The notes below the pieces were generated by a model. It saw only the letters and a program-made list of their open reading frames with translations, did no database searches and was not told the origin of the DNA. Shown one piece after another: positions 22,513 through 34,725 of a stretch of 64,000 bases of DNA; the first letter of the stretch is position 1, and each line of letters begins with the position of its first letter. Position numbers and translations under genes: made by a program. The stretch covers positions 1-64,000 of the forward strand of contig NZ_AMSF01000037.1 in the NCBI RefSeq assembly GCF_000334915.1, read 5' to 3'. The DNA comes from Dyella ginsengisoli LA-4 (GTDB taxonomy: Bacteria > Pseudomonadota > Gammaproteobacteria > Xanthomonadales > Rhodanobacteraceae).

Positions 22513-22818
22513 TCAACCCTTCATGCTGTCGATTTCGGCGACGTTGATCGTGCTGCGGTTGCGGAACAGCAGGACCAGGATCGCCAGGCCGATGGCGGAC
22601 TCCGCCGCGGCCACGGTGAGAATGAAGAACACGAACACCTGGCCGGAGACGTCGCCGAGAAAGCGCGAGAACGCCACGAAGTTCATGTTCACGGCCAGCA
22701 GCATCAGCTCGATCGCCATCAGCAGCACGATGACGTTCTTGCGGTTGATGAACAGGCCGGCCACGGAAATGCAGAACAGCACCGCGCCGAGCACGATGTA
22801 GTGCGAGAGCGTGAGCAT
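22513..22818 (-). CDS. nuoK: NADH:ubiquinone oxidoreductase subunit K
   Basis: Small three-helix membrane subunit (101 residues) in the proton pathway between NuoJ and NuoN. The conserved Glu in helix 2 is present in [19 protein letters not shown] and a second acidic residue follows in [14 protein letters not shown] 22818 overlaps the nuoJ stop by one base (TAATG). Confidence 0.97.
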   Translation of the reverse strand: MLTLSHYIVLGAVLFCISVAGLFINRKNVIVLLMAIELMLLAVNMNFVAFSRFLGDVSGQVFVFFILTVAAAESAIGLAILVLLFRNRSTINVAEIDSMKG

Positions 22819-23474
22819 TACTTGGACTCCTCGGAAGCGGCCGGGGCCGGCGTGCGGCCGTAGTTCGTGTCCGCGTCCATCTTGACGATGCGCACGCGGT
22901 CGCTGGCCTTGACCGCCACCTGCTGGCTGGCGGTCTGGTAGCGCACGCCACCACGATGGCGCAGGGTCAGCGCGACCGCCGCGACCACGCCGACGGTCAG
23001 GATCAACGCGGCAATCTCGAACGGCAGCAGGTAGTCGGTGTACAGCGCGTGGCCAAGCCACGCGGTGTTGGACAGGCCCGCCTCGGTCGCCGGGTTCGGG
23101 CCCAGCACCCTGGCATGCATGGCGCGCACGCCGATCAGCACCAGCATCTCGCCGAGCATCACCAGTGCGACGATCAGGCCGACCGGGAGGAACTTCACGA
23201 AGCCCTCGCGCATCTTCTCCTGGTCGATGTCGAGCATCATCACGACAAACAGGAACAGCACCATCACTGCGCCGACGTAGACGACGATCAGCGCGATGGC
23301 CAGGAATTCCGCCTCGGCCAGCAGCCAGATGCAGGCGGAGCTGAAGAATGTCAGCACCAGCGCGAGCACGGCATGCACCGAGTTGCGCAGGGTGATCACC
23401 GCCAGCGCCGAGGCCACCGTCACCGTGGCGAAGGCGTAGAAGCAGATCAGCTGGAACAGTTGTGGATTGATCAT
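22818..23474 (-). CDS. nuoJ: NADH:ubiquinone oxidoreductase subunit J
   Basis: Five-helix membrane subunit of complex I (218 residues) containing the pi-bulge helix that links quinone-site changes to proton pumping; [20 protein letters not shown] is that conserved segment. The hydrophilic C-terminal tail (about 40 residues) is Ala/Pro-rich. It lies between nuoI and nuoK, overlapping nuoK by one base. Confidence 0.96.
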   Translation of the reverse strand: MINPQLFQLICFYAFATVTVASALAVITLRNSVHAVLALVLTFFSSACIWLLAEAEFLAIALIVVYVGAVMVLFLFVVMMLDIDQEKMREGFVKFLPVGLIVALVMLGEMLVLIGVRAMHARVLGPNPATEAGLSNTAWLGHALYTDYLLPFEIAALILTVGVVAAVALTLRHRGGVRYQTASQQVAVKASDRVRIVKMDADTNYGRTPAPAASEESK

Positions 23475-23489
23475 GTGTTTCCCCTGCCC

Positions 23490-23981
23490 TCAGCGGTACG
23501 CCGCGTCCTGCGCGCGGGCGGCGGCGATGTCAGCTTCGAAGCGGTCGCCGATGGCGAGCAGCTGCGGCTTGGTCACCACATTCTCGCCACGCTGTTCGAA
23601 GTGGTACTCGTGCACGTGCGTCTCGACGATCGAGTCGACCGGGCAGCTCTCTTCGCAGAAACCGCAGAAGATGCACTTGAACAGGTCGATGTCGTAGCGC
23701 GTGGTGCGGCGCTGGCCGTCGCTGGCGCGCGGCGCCGAGTCGATGGTGATCGCCAGCGCCGGGCACACCGCCTCGCACAGCTTGCACGCGATGCAGCGCT
23801 CCTCGCCGTTCGGATACCGGCGCAGGGCGTGCAGGCCGCGGAAGCGGTTCGACTTGGGGATGTGCTCCATCGGGTAGCGCATCGTGTACTTGGGCGCAAA
23901 CAGGTAGCGCCAGGTCAGCGCCATGCCCTTGAGCAGTTCGATGAGCAGCAGACTCTTGAAATAGTGGGTAATGCGGGACAT
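23490..23981 (-). CDS. nuoI: NADH:ubiquinone oxidoreductase subunit I
   Basis: Peripheral-arm ferredoxin-like subunit carrying iron-sulfur clusters N6a and N6b close to quinone. 163 residues with two 4Fe-4S motifs: [12 protein letters not shown] and [12 protein letters not shown]. An amphipathic N-terminal helix ([19 protein letters not shown]) anchors it to NuoH. Start ATG 23981 chosen by family N-terminus; the open frame upstream is not homologous. Confidence 0.98.
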   Translation of the reverse strand: MSRITHYFKSLLLIELLKGMALTWRYLFAPKYTMRYPMEHIPKSNRFRGLHALRRYPNGEERCIACKLCEAVCPALAITIDSAPRASDGQRRTTRYDIDLFKCIFCGFCEESCPVDSIVETHVHEYHFEQRGENVVTKPQLLAIGDRFEADIAAARAQDAAYR

Positions 23982-23989
23982 GGCTTTCT

Positions 23990-25018
23990 TCAGACCCCCG
24001 TGCCGATGGTGACCCAGCCGTAGTACTTCAGGCAGCCGGCGACGAGGACCCACACGATGGTGATGGGAATGAACACCTTCCAGCCCAGCCGCATGATCTG
24101 GTCATAGCGGTAGCGGGGGAAGCTGGCGCGGAACCAGAGGAACAGGAAGGCGAAGGCGAAGGCCTTGGCGAACAGCCAGAAGAAGCTGCCGTGGCCGATC
24201 CAGCCCCAGCTTTCCGGGAACGGGCTGAGCCAGCCGCCCATGAACAGGATCGAGGCGAGGAAACTCACCAGGATCATGTTGGCGTACTCGGCCAGGAAGA
24301 ACAGCGCGAACGCCGAGCCCGAATACTCCACGTGGAAGCCGGCCACGATCTCCGACTCGCCCTCGGCCACGTCGAACGGCGCGCGGTTGGTCTCGGCCAC
24401 GCCGGAGATGAAGTAGATGACGAAGACCGGCAGCAGCGGCCACATGAACCACTCGCCGATGCCCTTGCTGCCCGACTGCGCCATCACGATGTCGGTCAGG
24501 TTGAGCGAACCGGCCAGCACCAGCACGCAGACCAGGCACAGGCCCATGGCCAGTTCGTAGGAGATGACCTGGGCCGCCGAGCGCATCGCGCCGAGCAGCG
24601 CGTAGCGCGAGTTGGAGGCCCAGCCGGCGAGGATGATGCCGTACACGCCCAGCGAGGTCATCGCCAGCAGGTAAAGCAGGCCGGCGTTGACGTTGGCCAG
24701 CACCATCTTCGTGCCGAACGGGATCACCGACCACGCGGCCAGCGCCGGGACCAGCGCCAGCAACGGCGCGAGGTAATACAGGAAGCGGTTCGCGTTGGTC
24801 GGAAGGATCACTTCCTTGATCAGCAGCTTGACCACGTCGGCGAAAGCCTGCAGCAGGCCGAGTGGACCGATCTTGTTCGGTCCCATGCGCACGTGCATCC
24901 AGCCGATGATCTTGCGCTCCCAGTACACGAACATCGCCACCGCCAGCACCAGCGGCAGCACGATGGCGAGGATGTGTACGATCGGCCAGACGAGCTGGTT
25001 GAGGATCTGGTCGCCCAT
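23990..25018 (-). CDS. nuoH: NADH:ubiquinone oxidoreductase subunit H
   Basis: Eight-helix membrane subunit that forms the quinone chamber of complex I with NuoB and NuoD. 342 residues; [23 protein letters not shown] (seen in two parts: [12 protein letters not shown] and [12 protein letters not shown]) is the conserved loop, and [15 protein letters not shown] the acidic quinone-entry loop. ATG 25018 is preferred over an in-frame TTG six bases upstream. It begins 2 bases after the nuoG stop. Confidence 0.97.
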   Translation of the reverse strand: MGDQILNQLVWPIVHILAIVLPLVLAVAMFVYWERKIIGWMHVRMGPNKIGPLGLLQAFADVVKLLIKEVILPTNANRFLYYLAPLLALVPALAAWSVIPFGTKMVLANVNAGLLYLLAMTSLGVYGIILAGWASNSRYALLGAMRSAAQVISYELAMGLCLVCVLVLAGSLNLTDIVMAQSGSKGIGEWFMWPLLPVFVIYFISGVAETNRAPFDVAEGESEIVAGFHVEYSGSAFALFFLAEYANMILVSFLASILFMGGWLSPFPESWGWIGHGSFFWLFAKAFAFAFLFLWFRASFPRYRYDQIMRLGWKVFIPITIVWVLVAGCLKYYGWVTIGTGV

Positions 25019-25020
25019 GG

Positions 25021-27347
25021 TCAAGCCTTGCTCAGGGTGAGAGTTGCGCCGTAAGCCGGCAGCGTCGCGGTGAGGTCGTGCGCGGCCTCGATCCAGACGG
25101 CGCCATCCGGCACCGCGGCGTCGATCGCCACCGGCAACACCGACTGCTCCAGCTTCACCGCCTCACCGGCCGCCAGACCCAGGCGGGCCGCCTCGTCGGC
25201 GTTCAGGCGCGCGGCCGGCGCGAGGTTGAGCGGGTGCGCGTTCAGCGCTTCGGCGCGGCGCAGTACCGCGTCGGTGCGATAGATCGGCCAGCTCGCCAGC
25301 CGCGTCAGGCCGGAAACCGCTTCGCGGGTGGCCAGGCCCGCCGCGCCCGGACGGGTCGACGCCTCGGCCATGCCTGCACGCAGACCGGCCAGATCGTCGA
25401 ACTCGAAACCGGCGAACTGCAACTGGCCACCCAGCGCGCGCAGCACCTTCCAGCCCGGTCGGGCCTGGCCCGGCAGCTTCGCCCCGGCCTGAACCTGCTG
25501 CGGCACGCCGTCGACATTGACCAGGGTGCCGTCCATTTCCGGCAGCAGGCCGATCGGCAGGATCACGTCGGCCACGTCGCGCAGCGTGGGGCCGGCGAAC
25601 GCGGCGAACGCCACCACCGCATCGGCACCGAGCAGCGCCTTCAGCGCCATCCCGCCGTCGGCGAAGTCGTGCGGCGGCTCGACGCCGAACAGCACATAGG
25701 CCTTGCGCGGGTTGGCCAGCATGGCCCGGGCGTCCAGCCCGCCGTTGCCCGGCAGCACGCCGGCGCGGGCGAGGCCGAGCGCGTTGGCTCCGACCGGAAG
25801 CTCGTTGACCGTGGCCCCCGTCGCCTCGCCGATGAAGCGGGCAACGGCGCGCAGCCACGAGGCCTGCGGATGGGTTGCGGCCAACTCGCCCAGCACGATC
25901 ACCGCCGGCCCCTTCTTCAGCTCGGCAAGCGCGTCGGCATCGCCCTGGTCGGACGGGGCTGCGGCGATCGCCTCGGCCAGCGCGGCCGGCGCGGTCGCGC
26001 CCCCGTTGACGGCGGCCCTGGCCAGGCCGAGCAGCGCATCGACCAACTGGTGCGGAGCCACGACGGACTCACCGGCCAGCTTGTAATTGAAATCGAACGC
26101 GGCCGGGTTGACCGTGTAGACCTTCGCACCCTTCTTCACCGCCTGGTGCAGGCGATGGTTGAGCAGCGGCATTTCGTGGCGCAGGTTCGAGCCGACCAGC
26201 AGCGCGGCGCGCACCTTGGCCACGTCGGCCACCGGCATGGCGAACGAGGTGGCGACGGCACCGTCGGCGAAGTCGAGCTGGCGCAGGCGGTGGTCGACAT
26301 GGGCGCAACCCAGGCCGCGCGCCAGACGCACCAGCAGGTCACCCTCTTCGCTGGTGGTGGCCGGGTGGGCCAGCACGCCCAGCTCGCCGGCCGGCACCTT
26401 GCGCAGCGCCTCGGCGGCGAACGACAGTGCGTCTTCCCAGGTGGTCGCCTGCCACTGGCCGTTGCGTTTCACTTCCGGCGCGGTGATGCGGTCGGCGGCG
26501 TACAGACCCTGATAGCTGTAGCGGTCACGATCGGACAGCCAGCACTCGTTGATCGATTCGTTGTCGCGCGGCACCGTGCGCAGCACCTCGCCGCGGCGCG
26601 TGTGCAACCACAGGTTGGAGCCGAGTGCGTCGTGGTAGCCGATCGACGGCCTGGCCACCAGCTCCCAGGCGCGCGCCTTGAACTGGAACGGCTTGTTGGT
26701 CAGCGCGCCGACCGGGCAGACGTCGATGATGTTGCCCGACAGCTCGGTCTCGATCGTCTTGCCGATGTAGGTGCCGATCTGCAGGTTCTCGCCGCGGTTC
26801 ATGCCGCCGAGCTCGTAGGTGCCGGCGATCTCGCTGGTGAAGCGCACGCAGCGGGTGCACTGGATGCAGCGGGTCATCTCGGTGGCGACCAGCGGACCGA
26901 CGTTCTCGTCGGCCACGGTGCGCTTGCGCTCGGTGTAGCGGGACACACTGCGGCCGTAGCCCAGCGAGACATCCTGCAGTTCGCACTCGCCGCCCTGGTC
27001 ACAGATCGGGCAGTCCAGCGGATGATTGATCAGAAGGAACTCCATCACGTCCTTCTGGAACTTCAGCGCTTTCTCCGAGCGCGTCATCACCTTCATGCCT
27101 TCCGCGACGGGAGTGGCACAGGCAGGCTGCGGCTTGGGCATCATGCGGCCGCCCATCTCCACGTCCACCAGGCACATGCGGCAGTTGGCGGCGATGGGAA
27201 GCTTGCGGTGGTAGCAGAAGCGCGGGATCGACACACCGATGGCGTCGGCCGCCTCGATGATCATCGCGCCCTTGCGGATCTGGGTGGGCTTGCCGTCGAT
27301 CTCGATGTTCAGCAGATCGGGGGCGGCGGGGGTTGGCTGCGCGCTCA

Positions 27348-27348
<1 letters not shown>
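25021..27348 (-). CDS. nuoG: NADH:ubiquinone oxidoreductase subunit G
   Basis: Large iron-sulfur subunit of the NADH-dehydrogenase arm. 775 residues, shorter than E. coli NuoG (about 908). The N-terminus holds the 2Fe-2S ferredoxin domain ([19 protein letters not shown]), then the His-ligated cluster region ([17 protein letters not shown]) and a 4Fe-4S site (CIQCTRC), followed by a degenerate molybdopterin-oxidoreductase domain. The C-terminal half is Ala-rich and divergent. It starts one base inside the nuoF stop (TGATG). Confidence 0.97.
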
Positions 27349-28691
<1,343 letters not shown>

Positions 28692-28695
28692 CGTC

Positions 28696-29223
28696 TTACT
28701 CCAGCCCGTCCAGGATGGCATCGAGCTTTTCGGTGGTGAGCCGCTCGTGGTAATGCCCGTTGACCGTCATCGCCGGCGCGTACACGCAGGCCGCGATGCA
28801 CTCCTCTTCCCGCTTGAGATACACACGGCCATCCGCCGTGCTCTCGCCGAGCTTGATGCCGAGCTTCTGTTCGCAGTGCTTCACCAGCTCCTCGGCGCCG
28901 TTGAGCCAGCACGAGATGTTGGTGCAGATGGCCACGTTGTTGCGGCCGACCGGCCTGGTCTCGAGCATCGAGTAGAAACTGGCGACCTCGTACGCCCAGA
29001 TCGCGGGCAGGCCGAGGTACTTGGCGACCGCGGTGATCAGCTCGTCGGTGAGGAAGCCGTGGTTCTGCTCCTGCGCGGCGAACAGCGACTGGATCAGCGC
29101 CGAGCGCTTGCGGTCGGGCGGGAACTTGGCCACCCACGCATCGATGTGATGCCGGGTGTGGTCGTTGAGCACGACCAGCGGATCGACGTCCTTGACCTGA
29201 TCGTAATGTCCGGTGGCTTTCAT
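28696..29223 (-). CDS. nuoE: NADH:ubiquinone oxidoreductase subunit E
   Basis: 24-kDa-type subunit with a thioredoxin-like domain carrying the off-path 2Fe-2S cluster N1a. 175 residues; cluster ligands are in [11 protein letters not shown] and in [13 protein letters not shown]. An N-terminal helical bundle opens with [21 protein letters not shown]. It lies between nuoD and nuoF in the standard order. Confidence 0.97.
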   Translation of the reverse strand: MKATGHYDQVKDVDPLVVLNDHTRHHIDAWVAKFPPDRKRSALIQSLFAAQEQNHGFLTDELITAVAKYLGLPAIWAYEVASFYSMLETRPVGRNNVAICTNISCWLNGAEELVKHCEQKLGIKLGESTADGRVYLKREEECIAACVYAPAMTVNGHYHERLTTEKLDAILDGLE

Positions 29224-29242
29224 GGTCTTGGCTCCCGTGCGC

Positions 29243-30499
29243 TCAGCGATCGACTTCGCCGAACACGAGGTCGTAGGTGCCGATCATCGCCACCACGTCG
29301 GCCAGCATGTGGCCCTTGACGACGGTGTCGATCGACGACAGGTGGGCGAAGCCCGGTGCACGCAGGTGCACGCGGAACGGCTTGTTGGCGCCATCGGAGA
29401 CCAGATAGCAGCCGAACTCGCCCTTGGGCGCTTCGACCGCGGCATAGGTCTCGCCGGCCGGCACGCCGTAGCCCTCGGTGAACAGTTTGAAGTGATGGAT
29501 CAGCGCTTCCATGTCGTCCTTCATCTCGACACGGGAGGGCGGCGCCACCTTGAAGTTCTTCAGCATCACCGGGCCCGGATTGGCACGCAGCCACTTCACG
29601 CACTGCTGGATGATGCGGTTGGACTGACGCATCTCTTCCACGCGCACCAGGTAGCGGTCGTAGCAGTCGCCGTTGACGCCCAGCGGGATGTCGAAGTCCA
29701 TCTCGGCGTACTTGGCGTAGGGCTGCTTCTTGCGCAGGTCCCAGGCCACGCCCGAGCCGCGCAGCATGGCGCCGGTCATGCCCCACTGCTGGGCCAGCTC
29801 CGGCGACACCACGCCGATGCCGACGGTGCGCTGCTTCCAGATGCGGTTGTTGGTGAGCAGTTCCTCGTACTCGTCGACCTTGGACGGGAAGTCCGCGGTG
29901 AACGCATCGAGGAAGTCGAGCATCGAACCCTCGCGCCAGCTGTTCAGGCGCTTGAGGTCCTTGCCCTTGTGCCAGGGCGACTCGCGGTACTGCGGCATCT
30001 GCGCCGGCAGGTCGCGGTAGACGCCACCGGGCCGGTAGTAGGTGGCATGCATGCGCGCGCCGGAGACGGCCTCGTAGCAGTCCATCAGCTCTTCGCGCTC
30101 GCGGAAGGCGTACAGGAACACCGCCATCGCGCCGAGATCGAGCGCATTCGAACCGATCCACATCAGGTGGTTCAGGATGCGGGTGATCTCGTCGAACATG
30201 GTGCGGATGTACTGCGCGCGCTCCGGCGCCTCGATCCCCATCAGGTTTTCGATGGCGCGGACGTAGGCGTGCTCGTTGCACATCATCGACACGTAGTCCA
30301 GGCGATCCATGTAGCCGATCGACTGGTTGAACGGCTTGGATTCGGCCAGCTTCTCGGTGCCGCGGTGGAGCAGGCCCACGTGCGGATCGGCACGGACGAT
30401 GGTCTCGCCGTCCATCTCCAGCACCAGGCGCAGCACGCCGTGCGCAGCGGGATGCTGCGGGCCGAAGTTCATCGTGTAATTGCGGATTTCCTGGGCCAT
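29243..30499 (-). CDS. nuoD: NADH:ubiquinone oxidoreductase subunit D
   Basis: 49-kDa-type quinone-binding subunit related to NiFe-hydrogenase large subunits. 418 residues. [20 protein letters not shown] holds the conserved quinone-site His; the C-terminal DLVFGEVDR is canonical. It is not fused to NuoC, unlike the E. coli NuoCD fusion. ATG 30499 with AGGAAC upstream; it starts 1 base after the nuoC stop. Confidence 0.98.
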   Translation of the reverse strand: MAQEIRNYTMNFGPQHPAAHGVLRLVLEMDGETIVRADPHVGLLHRGTEKLAESKPFNQSIGYMDRLDYVSMMCNEHAYVRAIENLMGIEAPERAQYIRTMFDEITRILNHLMWIGSNALDLGAMAVFLYAFREREELMDCYEAVSGARMHATYYRPGGVYRDLPAQMPQYRESPWHKGKDLKRLNSWREGSMLDFLDAFTADFPSKVDEYEELLTNNRIWKQRTVGIGVVSPELAQQWGMTGAMLRGSGVAWDLRKKQPYAKYAEMDFDIPLGVNGDCYDRYLVRVEEMRQSNRIIQQCVKWLRANPGPVMLKNFKVAPPSRVEMKDDMEALIHHFKLFTEGYGVPAGETYAAVEAPKGEFGCYLVSDGANKPFRVHLRAPGFAHLSSIDTVVKGHMLADVVAMIGTYDLVFGEVDR

Positions 30500-30500
30500 G

Positions 30501-31229
30501 TCAGTTCCTGCGCCAGTCGTCGGCGGCCTCGGCCTGGGCCTGCAAAAGGTCCGCGTCGTCACGGATGGTGCGCGGCACGAGCACGCGCGGCTCGATCGAG
30601 ACCGGCTCGTACACCACGCGCTTCTGCTCGGCGTCGTAACGCACTTCGACGTTGCCGATCAGCGGGAAGTCCTTGCGGAACGGGTGACCGACGAAGCCGT
30701 AGTCGGTGAGGATGCGGCGCAGGTCCGGGTGCCCTTCGAACAGGATGCCGTACAGGTCGAACGCCTCGCGCTCGAACCAGTTGGAACCCGCCCAGATGCC
30801 GGTGACCGACGGCATCACCGGCAGCGTGTCGTCTTCGCAGAACACACGCAGGCGCAGACGGTGGTTGTGCTCGATCGAAAGCAGCTGCATCACCGCGGCG
30901 AAACGGCGAGGATCATGTCCGGCACGCGGACGGTTGGCCCAGGCGAAACGCCCCATGGCCTCCCCTTCCACGCCGCGCGAGAAACCCTCACCGCCGGCGG
31001 TATTGGTTTCCCACTCGCTCTGGCCATAGCCGAGATAATCGATGCCGCACAGGTCGATCAGCTGACCGAAGCGGAACGGCGCCTCGTCGCGCAGCGCGGT
31101 GGCCACGGCGATCAGGTCGGCCGGACGCACCTCGGCGATGGTCTCGTTGCGCTCGACGCGGATCGCCAGCGTGTCGCCAAAGCGCGCAGCAAGGCGGCCG
31201 GCGAGCGAGGTGTCTTGCGTATCAGTCAT
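30501..31229 (-). CDS. nuoC: NADH:ubiquinone oxidoreductase subunit C
   Basis: 30-kDa-type structural subunit of the connecting module. 242 residues; the diagnostic [19 protein letters not shown] motif is present ([20 protein letters not shown]) followed by [15 protein letters not shown]. It is a separate gene from nuoD, as in Xanthomonadales and many beta/gammaproteobacteria. It sits between nuoB and nuoD. Confidence 0.97.
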   Translation of the reverse strand: MTDTQDTSLAGRLAARFGDTLAIRVERNETIAEVRPADLIAVATALRDEAPFRFGQLIDLCGIDYLGYGQSEWETNTAGGEGFSRGVEGEAMGRFAWANRPRAGHDPRRFAAVMQLLSIEHNHRLRLRVFCEDDTLPVMPSVTGIWAGSNWFEREAFDLYGILFEGHPDLRRILTDYGFVGHPFRKDFPLIGNVEVRYDAEQKRVVYEPVSIEPRVLVPRTIRDDADLLQAQAEAADDWRRN

Positions 31230-31242
31230 GGTACGGACGCCT

Positions 31243-31800
31243 TCAGGAACGCGCGATGGTGCTGGTGCGGCGGATCTTCTTCTGCAACTGCAGGATGCCG
31301 TGGATCAGCGCCTCGGCCGTCGGCGGACAGCCCGGCACGTAGATGTCCACCGGCACGACGCGGTCGCAACCGCGCACCACCGAGTAGGAGTAGTGGTAGT
31401 AGCCGCCGCCATTGGCGCAGCTGCCCATCGAGATGACCCACTTCGGGTCGGGCATCTGGTCGTAGACCTTGCGCAGCGCGGGGGCCATCTTGTTGACCAG
31501 GGTGCCGGCGACGATCATCACGTCGGACTGGCGCGGCGACGGGCGGAAGATCACGCCGTAGCGGTCCAGGTCCAGTCGCGCCGCGCCGGCGTGCATCATC
31601 TCCACCGCGCAGCAGGCCAGTCCGAAGGTCATCGGCCACATCGAACCGGTGCGTGCCCAGTTCATCAGTGCGTCGACGCTGGTGGTGACGAAGCCGCGCT
31701 GGATCACCGGGTTGTCGCCGGCCGGACGCAGGATGTCGTCCACCAGGTTCAGCGGCTGCGGGTTGTGCATCACCCGGTCGATGGAAGACATCACTCCCAT
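31243..31800 (-). CDS. nuoB: NADH:ubiquinone oxidoreductase subunit B
   Basis: PSST-type subunit carrying the terminal 4Fe-4S cluster N2 that reduces quinone. 185 residues with adjacent cysteines in [11 protein letters not shown] and further ligands in [12 protein letters not shown] and [15 protein letters not shown]. The ATG lies inside the end of nuoA, overlapping it by 10 bases, so the two are translationally coupled. Confidence 0.98.
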   Translation of the reverse strand: MGVMSSIDRVMHNPQPLNLVDDILRPAGDNPVIQRGFVTTSVDALMNWARTGSMWPMTFGLACCAVEMMHAGAARLDLDRYGVIFRPSPRQSDVMIVAGTLVNKMAPALRKVYDQMPDPKWVISMGSCANGGGYYHYSYSVVRGCDRVVPVDIYVPGCPPTAEALIHGILQLQKKIRRTSTIARS

Positions 31801-32147
31801 TCCAGTGCTCCCTTCTTCCAGACGTAGGCGAAACCGATCACCAGCAGCAGCAGGAACAGCGCCATTTCGATGAGCGCGGTCAGCCCGATCGACTTGAACA
31901 CCACCGCCCACGGGAAGAGGAAGGCGATTTCCAGGTCGAAGATGATGAACAGGATGGCCAGCAGGTAGTAGCGCACGTCGAAGCGCATGCGGGCGTCCTC
32001 GAAGGCCTCGAAGCCGCACTCGTAGGGCGAGAGCTTCTCCGATTCGGGGCGGCGCGGGCCGGCGAGCAGACCGAGGGCGAGCAGCACCAGGCCGAGCCCG
32101 GTGGCGACGCCAATGAAAAGCAGGATGGGCCAGTATTCGGCAAGCAC
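31791..32147 (-). CDS. nuoA: NADH:ubiquinone oxidoreductase subunit A
   Basis: Three-helix membrane subunit, first gene of the nuo operon. 118 residues; conserved loop [20 protein letters not shown] and acidic helix [18 protein letters not shown] start (32145-32147) is inferred because the family N-terminus ([10 protein letters not shown]) begins there and a GGAGG lies 11 bases upstream; no suitable ATG is closer. The gene overlaps nuoB by 10 bases. Confidence 0.95.
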   Translation of the reverse strand: MLAEYWPILLFIGVATGLGLVLLALGLLAGPRRPESEKLSPYECGFEAFEDARMRFDVRYYLLAILFIIFDLEIAFLFPWAVVFKSIGLTALIEMALFLLLLVIGFAYVWKKGALEWE

Positions 32148-32308
32148 GATGCAGCGTACCTCCGCGCCCGCGGGCGCATCAGTGACCGTGAGGATGACGG
32201 TCCGGAAGTGATCAGCGGAGAGCAATGGACGCCCGAGGCGCCATCACCATCGCTCACGGTCCGTTTGCGAGCGTCCGATTGACCACGGTCTGGTTCGGGG
32301 ATCGCGCC

Positions 32309-32339
32309 ATTGTACCAGCGAGGGCAGGTAACACGACAA
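32309..32339 (-). promoter_or_regulatory. Candidate promoter of the nuoA-N operon
   Basis: Minus-strand TTGTCG (32334-32339), 19-base spacer, TACAAT (32309-32314), giving a leader of about 155 bases. The spacer is long. No gene is visible in 32148-32402; a tRNA or secG, often found upstream of nuoA in relatives, is absent. Confidence 0.5.
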
Positions 32340-32376
32340 GTATTCAGCCGCTTTCGAACGGACTTTCGAAAGCCGT

Positions 32377-32395
32377 GCGCGCCCGGCGGGCGCGC
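32377..32395 (-). terminator. Hairpin after pilZ
   Basis: 8-bp stem GCGCGCCC/GGGCGCGC with a three-base loop, followed on the minus strand by ACGGCTTTCG. Short T-run, so a weak terminator between pilZ and the nuo promoter. Confidence 0.45.
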
Positions 32396-32402
32396 CGTCG
32401 CG

Positions 32403-32756
32403 TCACATCGTGCTGGTCACGCGGTCCGAGGCGGTCATGCCGGCGAGCAGGTTCTCGATGCGCTGGCGCGCCACTTCGCCATCGCTGGATTCGTTGAAGT
32501 GCACGCCGATGCCAGCGGGCCGGTTGCCCTGCGCGCCGACCGGACTGATCCATACCACCTTGCCGGCCACCGAGATGCGCTCGCTCTCGTCGATCAGGCT
32601 GAGCAGCAGCACCACCTCGTCGCCCAGCGCGTAACGCTGGGTGGTCGCCGCGAACAGGCCTCCGTTCTTCAGGAACGGCATGTAGGCGCTGTACAGCGTC
32701 GGGATGTCCTTGATCTTCAGCGAGATGATGCCCTGGCGGGCGACGACGGGATTCAT
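32403..32756 (-). CDS. pilZ: Type IV pilus assembly protein PilZ
   Basis: Cytoplasmic single-domain protein required for type IV pilus biogenesis; in Xanthomonas it links the ATPase PilB to FimX. 117 residues. The sequence closely follows the founding PilZ subfamily (LYSAYMPFLKNGGLF, GDEVVLLLSLIDESERI, VAGKVVWISPVGAQGNRPAG). It lacks the N-terminal RxxxR that binds c-di-GMP in other PilZ domains, so it probably acts by protein contact. In Pseudomonas pilZ follows holB directly; here a PIG-L gene intervenes. Confidence 0.93.
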   Translation of the reverse strand: MNPVVARQGIISLKIKDIPTLYSAYMPFLKNGGLFAATTQRYALGDEVVLLLSLIDESERISVAGKVVWISPVGAQGNRPAGIGVHFNESSDGEVARQRIENLLAGMTASDRVTSTM

Positions 32757-32842
32757 GCGTGCTCCTGGCGGACCATCCGCGAGCGCATCGGATATCGAAT
32801 CCTAGCGATGCGCACGGGCTTGCGCAAAGCGCGCAGGTCGCA

Positions 32843-33766
32843 CTACCGGCGCAATTCGCGCCAGCCCCAGTGATCGAAGATCCAGGGCGACGGAAGGGTC
32901 AGCTCGAGCTTGACGAACAATACCCCCTCGCCCGCCGGCAATGCCTCCGCCGCCAGCCGGCAGCCCTGCCCCGGCTGGCGATGGAGCGGCGCATGCACCC
33001 ATCGCCATGCGGCACCGCCGCCGGCTGCCGCCGCGGTCAGACGCAGGCACGTCCGCTGCGGCCAGCGTGGCGCCCAGGGCAGCTCCGTCGGCAACGGCTC
33101 GGTCGGGAGTGCCTCGAACCGCTCGGTGCGTGCGGCCAGTCGCTCCATGCGCCGCCGGCTCAGCACCAGCTGGCTGGCATGCCGGGCGAGTGCCGCCCGC
33201 TTCCGCGCCCAGGTGGACGCGTCGGCAACACAGGCCACCGAGGGGCACGATCGGCGCGCGCCGCCATGCACCCGGTAGAGCCAGACGACAGGCGCCGGAG
33301 TCTGCCGCTCCAGCACCAGCCGCATCAGCACATGGGCGGCACCATGGTCAGGGTGCCGGTCATCCAGCGCCGGCATCGCCACCAGCGTAGGCCGCACCCG
33401 CCCGACCACCGCGTCCAGCGCCTCGACGCGGGCTGCCGCATCAACGGCGATCAGCCTGGTCAGCCCCTGGTCCGGCCAGGCCATCGCCGTCATGTCGGCG
33501 CGGGACAGACCGAGTTCGCCGAGTGCAGCCATGAACTCGGTGCGACGACGGCTCGCCCACCGCGCCCGGGCCTGCCGCCCGATCCACAGCTGCCGCTCCG
33601 CCCGGCGCTGCGGCCAGGGATTGTTGTCGCCATCGGTGAGCAGCAGTACGTGTACCGAGCCCCCGGCAGCGAGCACCCGCTGGATGAGGATGCCGGTGGC
33701 CAGCGTCTCGTCGTCCGGATGGGGCGCGACCACCAGCAGTCGCGTGCGTGCCGACAGAATGTCCAT
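32843..33766 (-). CDS. PIG-L/LmbE family deacetylase
   Basis: Zinc-dependent N-deacetylase fold acting on N-acetylglucosaminyl or related amide substrates. 307 residues. The metal-binding motif APHPDDE is at 14-20 and the second motif HPDHGAAH at about 130-137. The family is broad (GlcNAc-PI, mycothiol, bacillithiol and antibiotic deacetylases, LPS sugars), so the substrate is unknown. The C-terminal 90 residues are Arg/Ala/Pro-rich and not recognisable. It is inserted between holB and pilZ, 23 bases after holB, likely in the same transcript. Confidence 0.85.
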   Translation of the reverse strand: MDILSARTRLLVVAPHPDDETLATGILIQRVLAAGGSVHVLLLTDGDNNPWPQRRAERQLWIGRQARARWASRRRTEFMAALGELGLSRADMTAMAWPDQGLTRLIAVDAAARVEALDAVVGRVRPTLVAMPALDDRHPDHGAAHVLMRLVLERQTPAPVVWLYRVHGGARRSCPSVACVADASTWARKRAALARHASQLVLSRRRMERLAARTERFEALPTEPLPTELPWAPRWPQRTCLRLTAAAAGGGAAWRWVHAPLHRQPGQGCRLAAEALPAGEGVLFVKLELTLPSPWIFDHWGWRELRR

Positions 33767-33789
33767 GATCGACGCTGTCCGTGCCGCGC

Positions 33790-34725
33790 TCAGCGCCAGC
33801 GGGCCAGCAGCTCCAGCAGCGCCAGGTCGTTGCGCAGGGGGCCGCGCAGCGATTCGCGCGTGCGGTTGGCACGGTCGTACCAGTCAGCCAGCCCCACCTC
33901 GTCCAGACCGCTGACCAGCGGCCCGGCCTCGCCGCCAGCGCGGGCGCGGCACTCGTCGGCCACCGCCTGCGCGGCGAACCAGACCCGCTGCGCCGGCTCG
34001 CTGTCGAGCCAGCGACGCACCACCTCGGTCGCCTCGCCGCGACCGGCGGACAGTGCCGCGAGGTCCCGCCGCACGTCGCGCCGACGTTCGAGCGCCCCTT
34101 CCTCGGCCCAGCGCCGGGCCAGCCCCGGGTTGCCTCCGGCGGCCTGCAGCGCGGACGCCGGATCGGCCACGCCCTGGGCCTGCAGCCAGGCCAGCGCCTG
34201 GGCCGGTTCGGGCAGATGGAACTCGATCCGCTGGCAACGGCTGCGGATCGTCTGCGGCAGGCGCCACGGCGCGTCGGCCACCAGCACCAGCATGGTCTGC
34301 GCCGCCGGCTCCTCCAGCGTCTTGAGCAGGGCGTTGGCCGCTGCGGCATTCAGCGCGTCGGCCGGGTCGATGGTCGCCACCTGCCAGCCGCCGAACTGGC
34401 TGGCCATGGCCAGGCGGGCGGAGAGGTCACGGACCTGGTCGATCACGATCTCGCTGCGCTGCACGCCGTCCTTGCGCAGGCCGTAGCCCACCGCGACGCG
34501 ATCCGGGTGCGTACCCGCGTCCAGCAGCACGCAGCTGCGGCAATGTCCGCACGCCTCGCCATGCTCCGGTTGCTGGCACAGCAGGCCGCGGACGAAGCGG
34601 TCGGCGAAATCGCGCTTGCCGAGACCCTCGGGACCGCACACCAGCAAGGCATGCGGCAGCGCACCGCGCTCGCGGCGCGCCTGCAGCCGCGACCAGGCAT
34701 CGTCGAGCCAGGGCATCACGCTCAT
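33790..34725 (-). CDS. holB: DNA polymerase III subunit delta'
   Basis: Stator subunit of the clamp loader that, with delta and DnaX, opens the beta clamp. 311 residues: AAA+ fold with a P-loop-like GPEGLGK (31-37), zinc module CGHCRSC, NALLKTLEEPAAQTMLVLV and the sensor/SRC motif SRCQRIEF. Start ATG overlaps the tmk stop in ATGA. It ends the pabB-pabC-mltG-tmk-holB chain of four-base overlaps. Confidence 0.95.
   Translation of the reverse strand: MSVMPWLDDAWSRLQARRERGALPHALLVCGPEGLGKRDFADRFVRGLLCQQPEHGEACGHCRSCVLLDAGTHPDRVAVGYGLRKDGVQRSEIVIDQVRDLSARLAMASQFGGWQVATIDPADALNAAAANALLKTLEEPAAQTMLVLVADAPWRLPQTIRSRCQRIEFHLPEPAQALAWLQAQGVADPASALQAAGGNPGLARRWAEEGALERRRDVRRDLAALSAGRGEATEVVRRWLDSEPAQRVWFAAQAVADECRARAGGEAGPLVSGLDEVGLADWYDRANRTRESLRGPLRNDLALLELLARWR

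Noticed and set aside
18948..22547. 1199-codon open frame on the plus strand over nuoM and nuoL
   Set aside because: It is antisense to two conserved membrane subunits. The His/Gln/Asp/Arg-rich composition is the usual mirror of high-GC codon bias, and it has no recognisable domain.
25019..25024. TTG start of nuoH
   Set aside because: The ATG six bases downstream fits the family N-terminus better.
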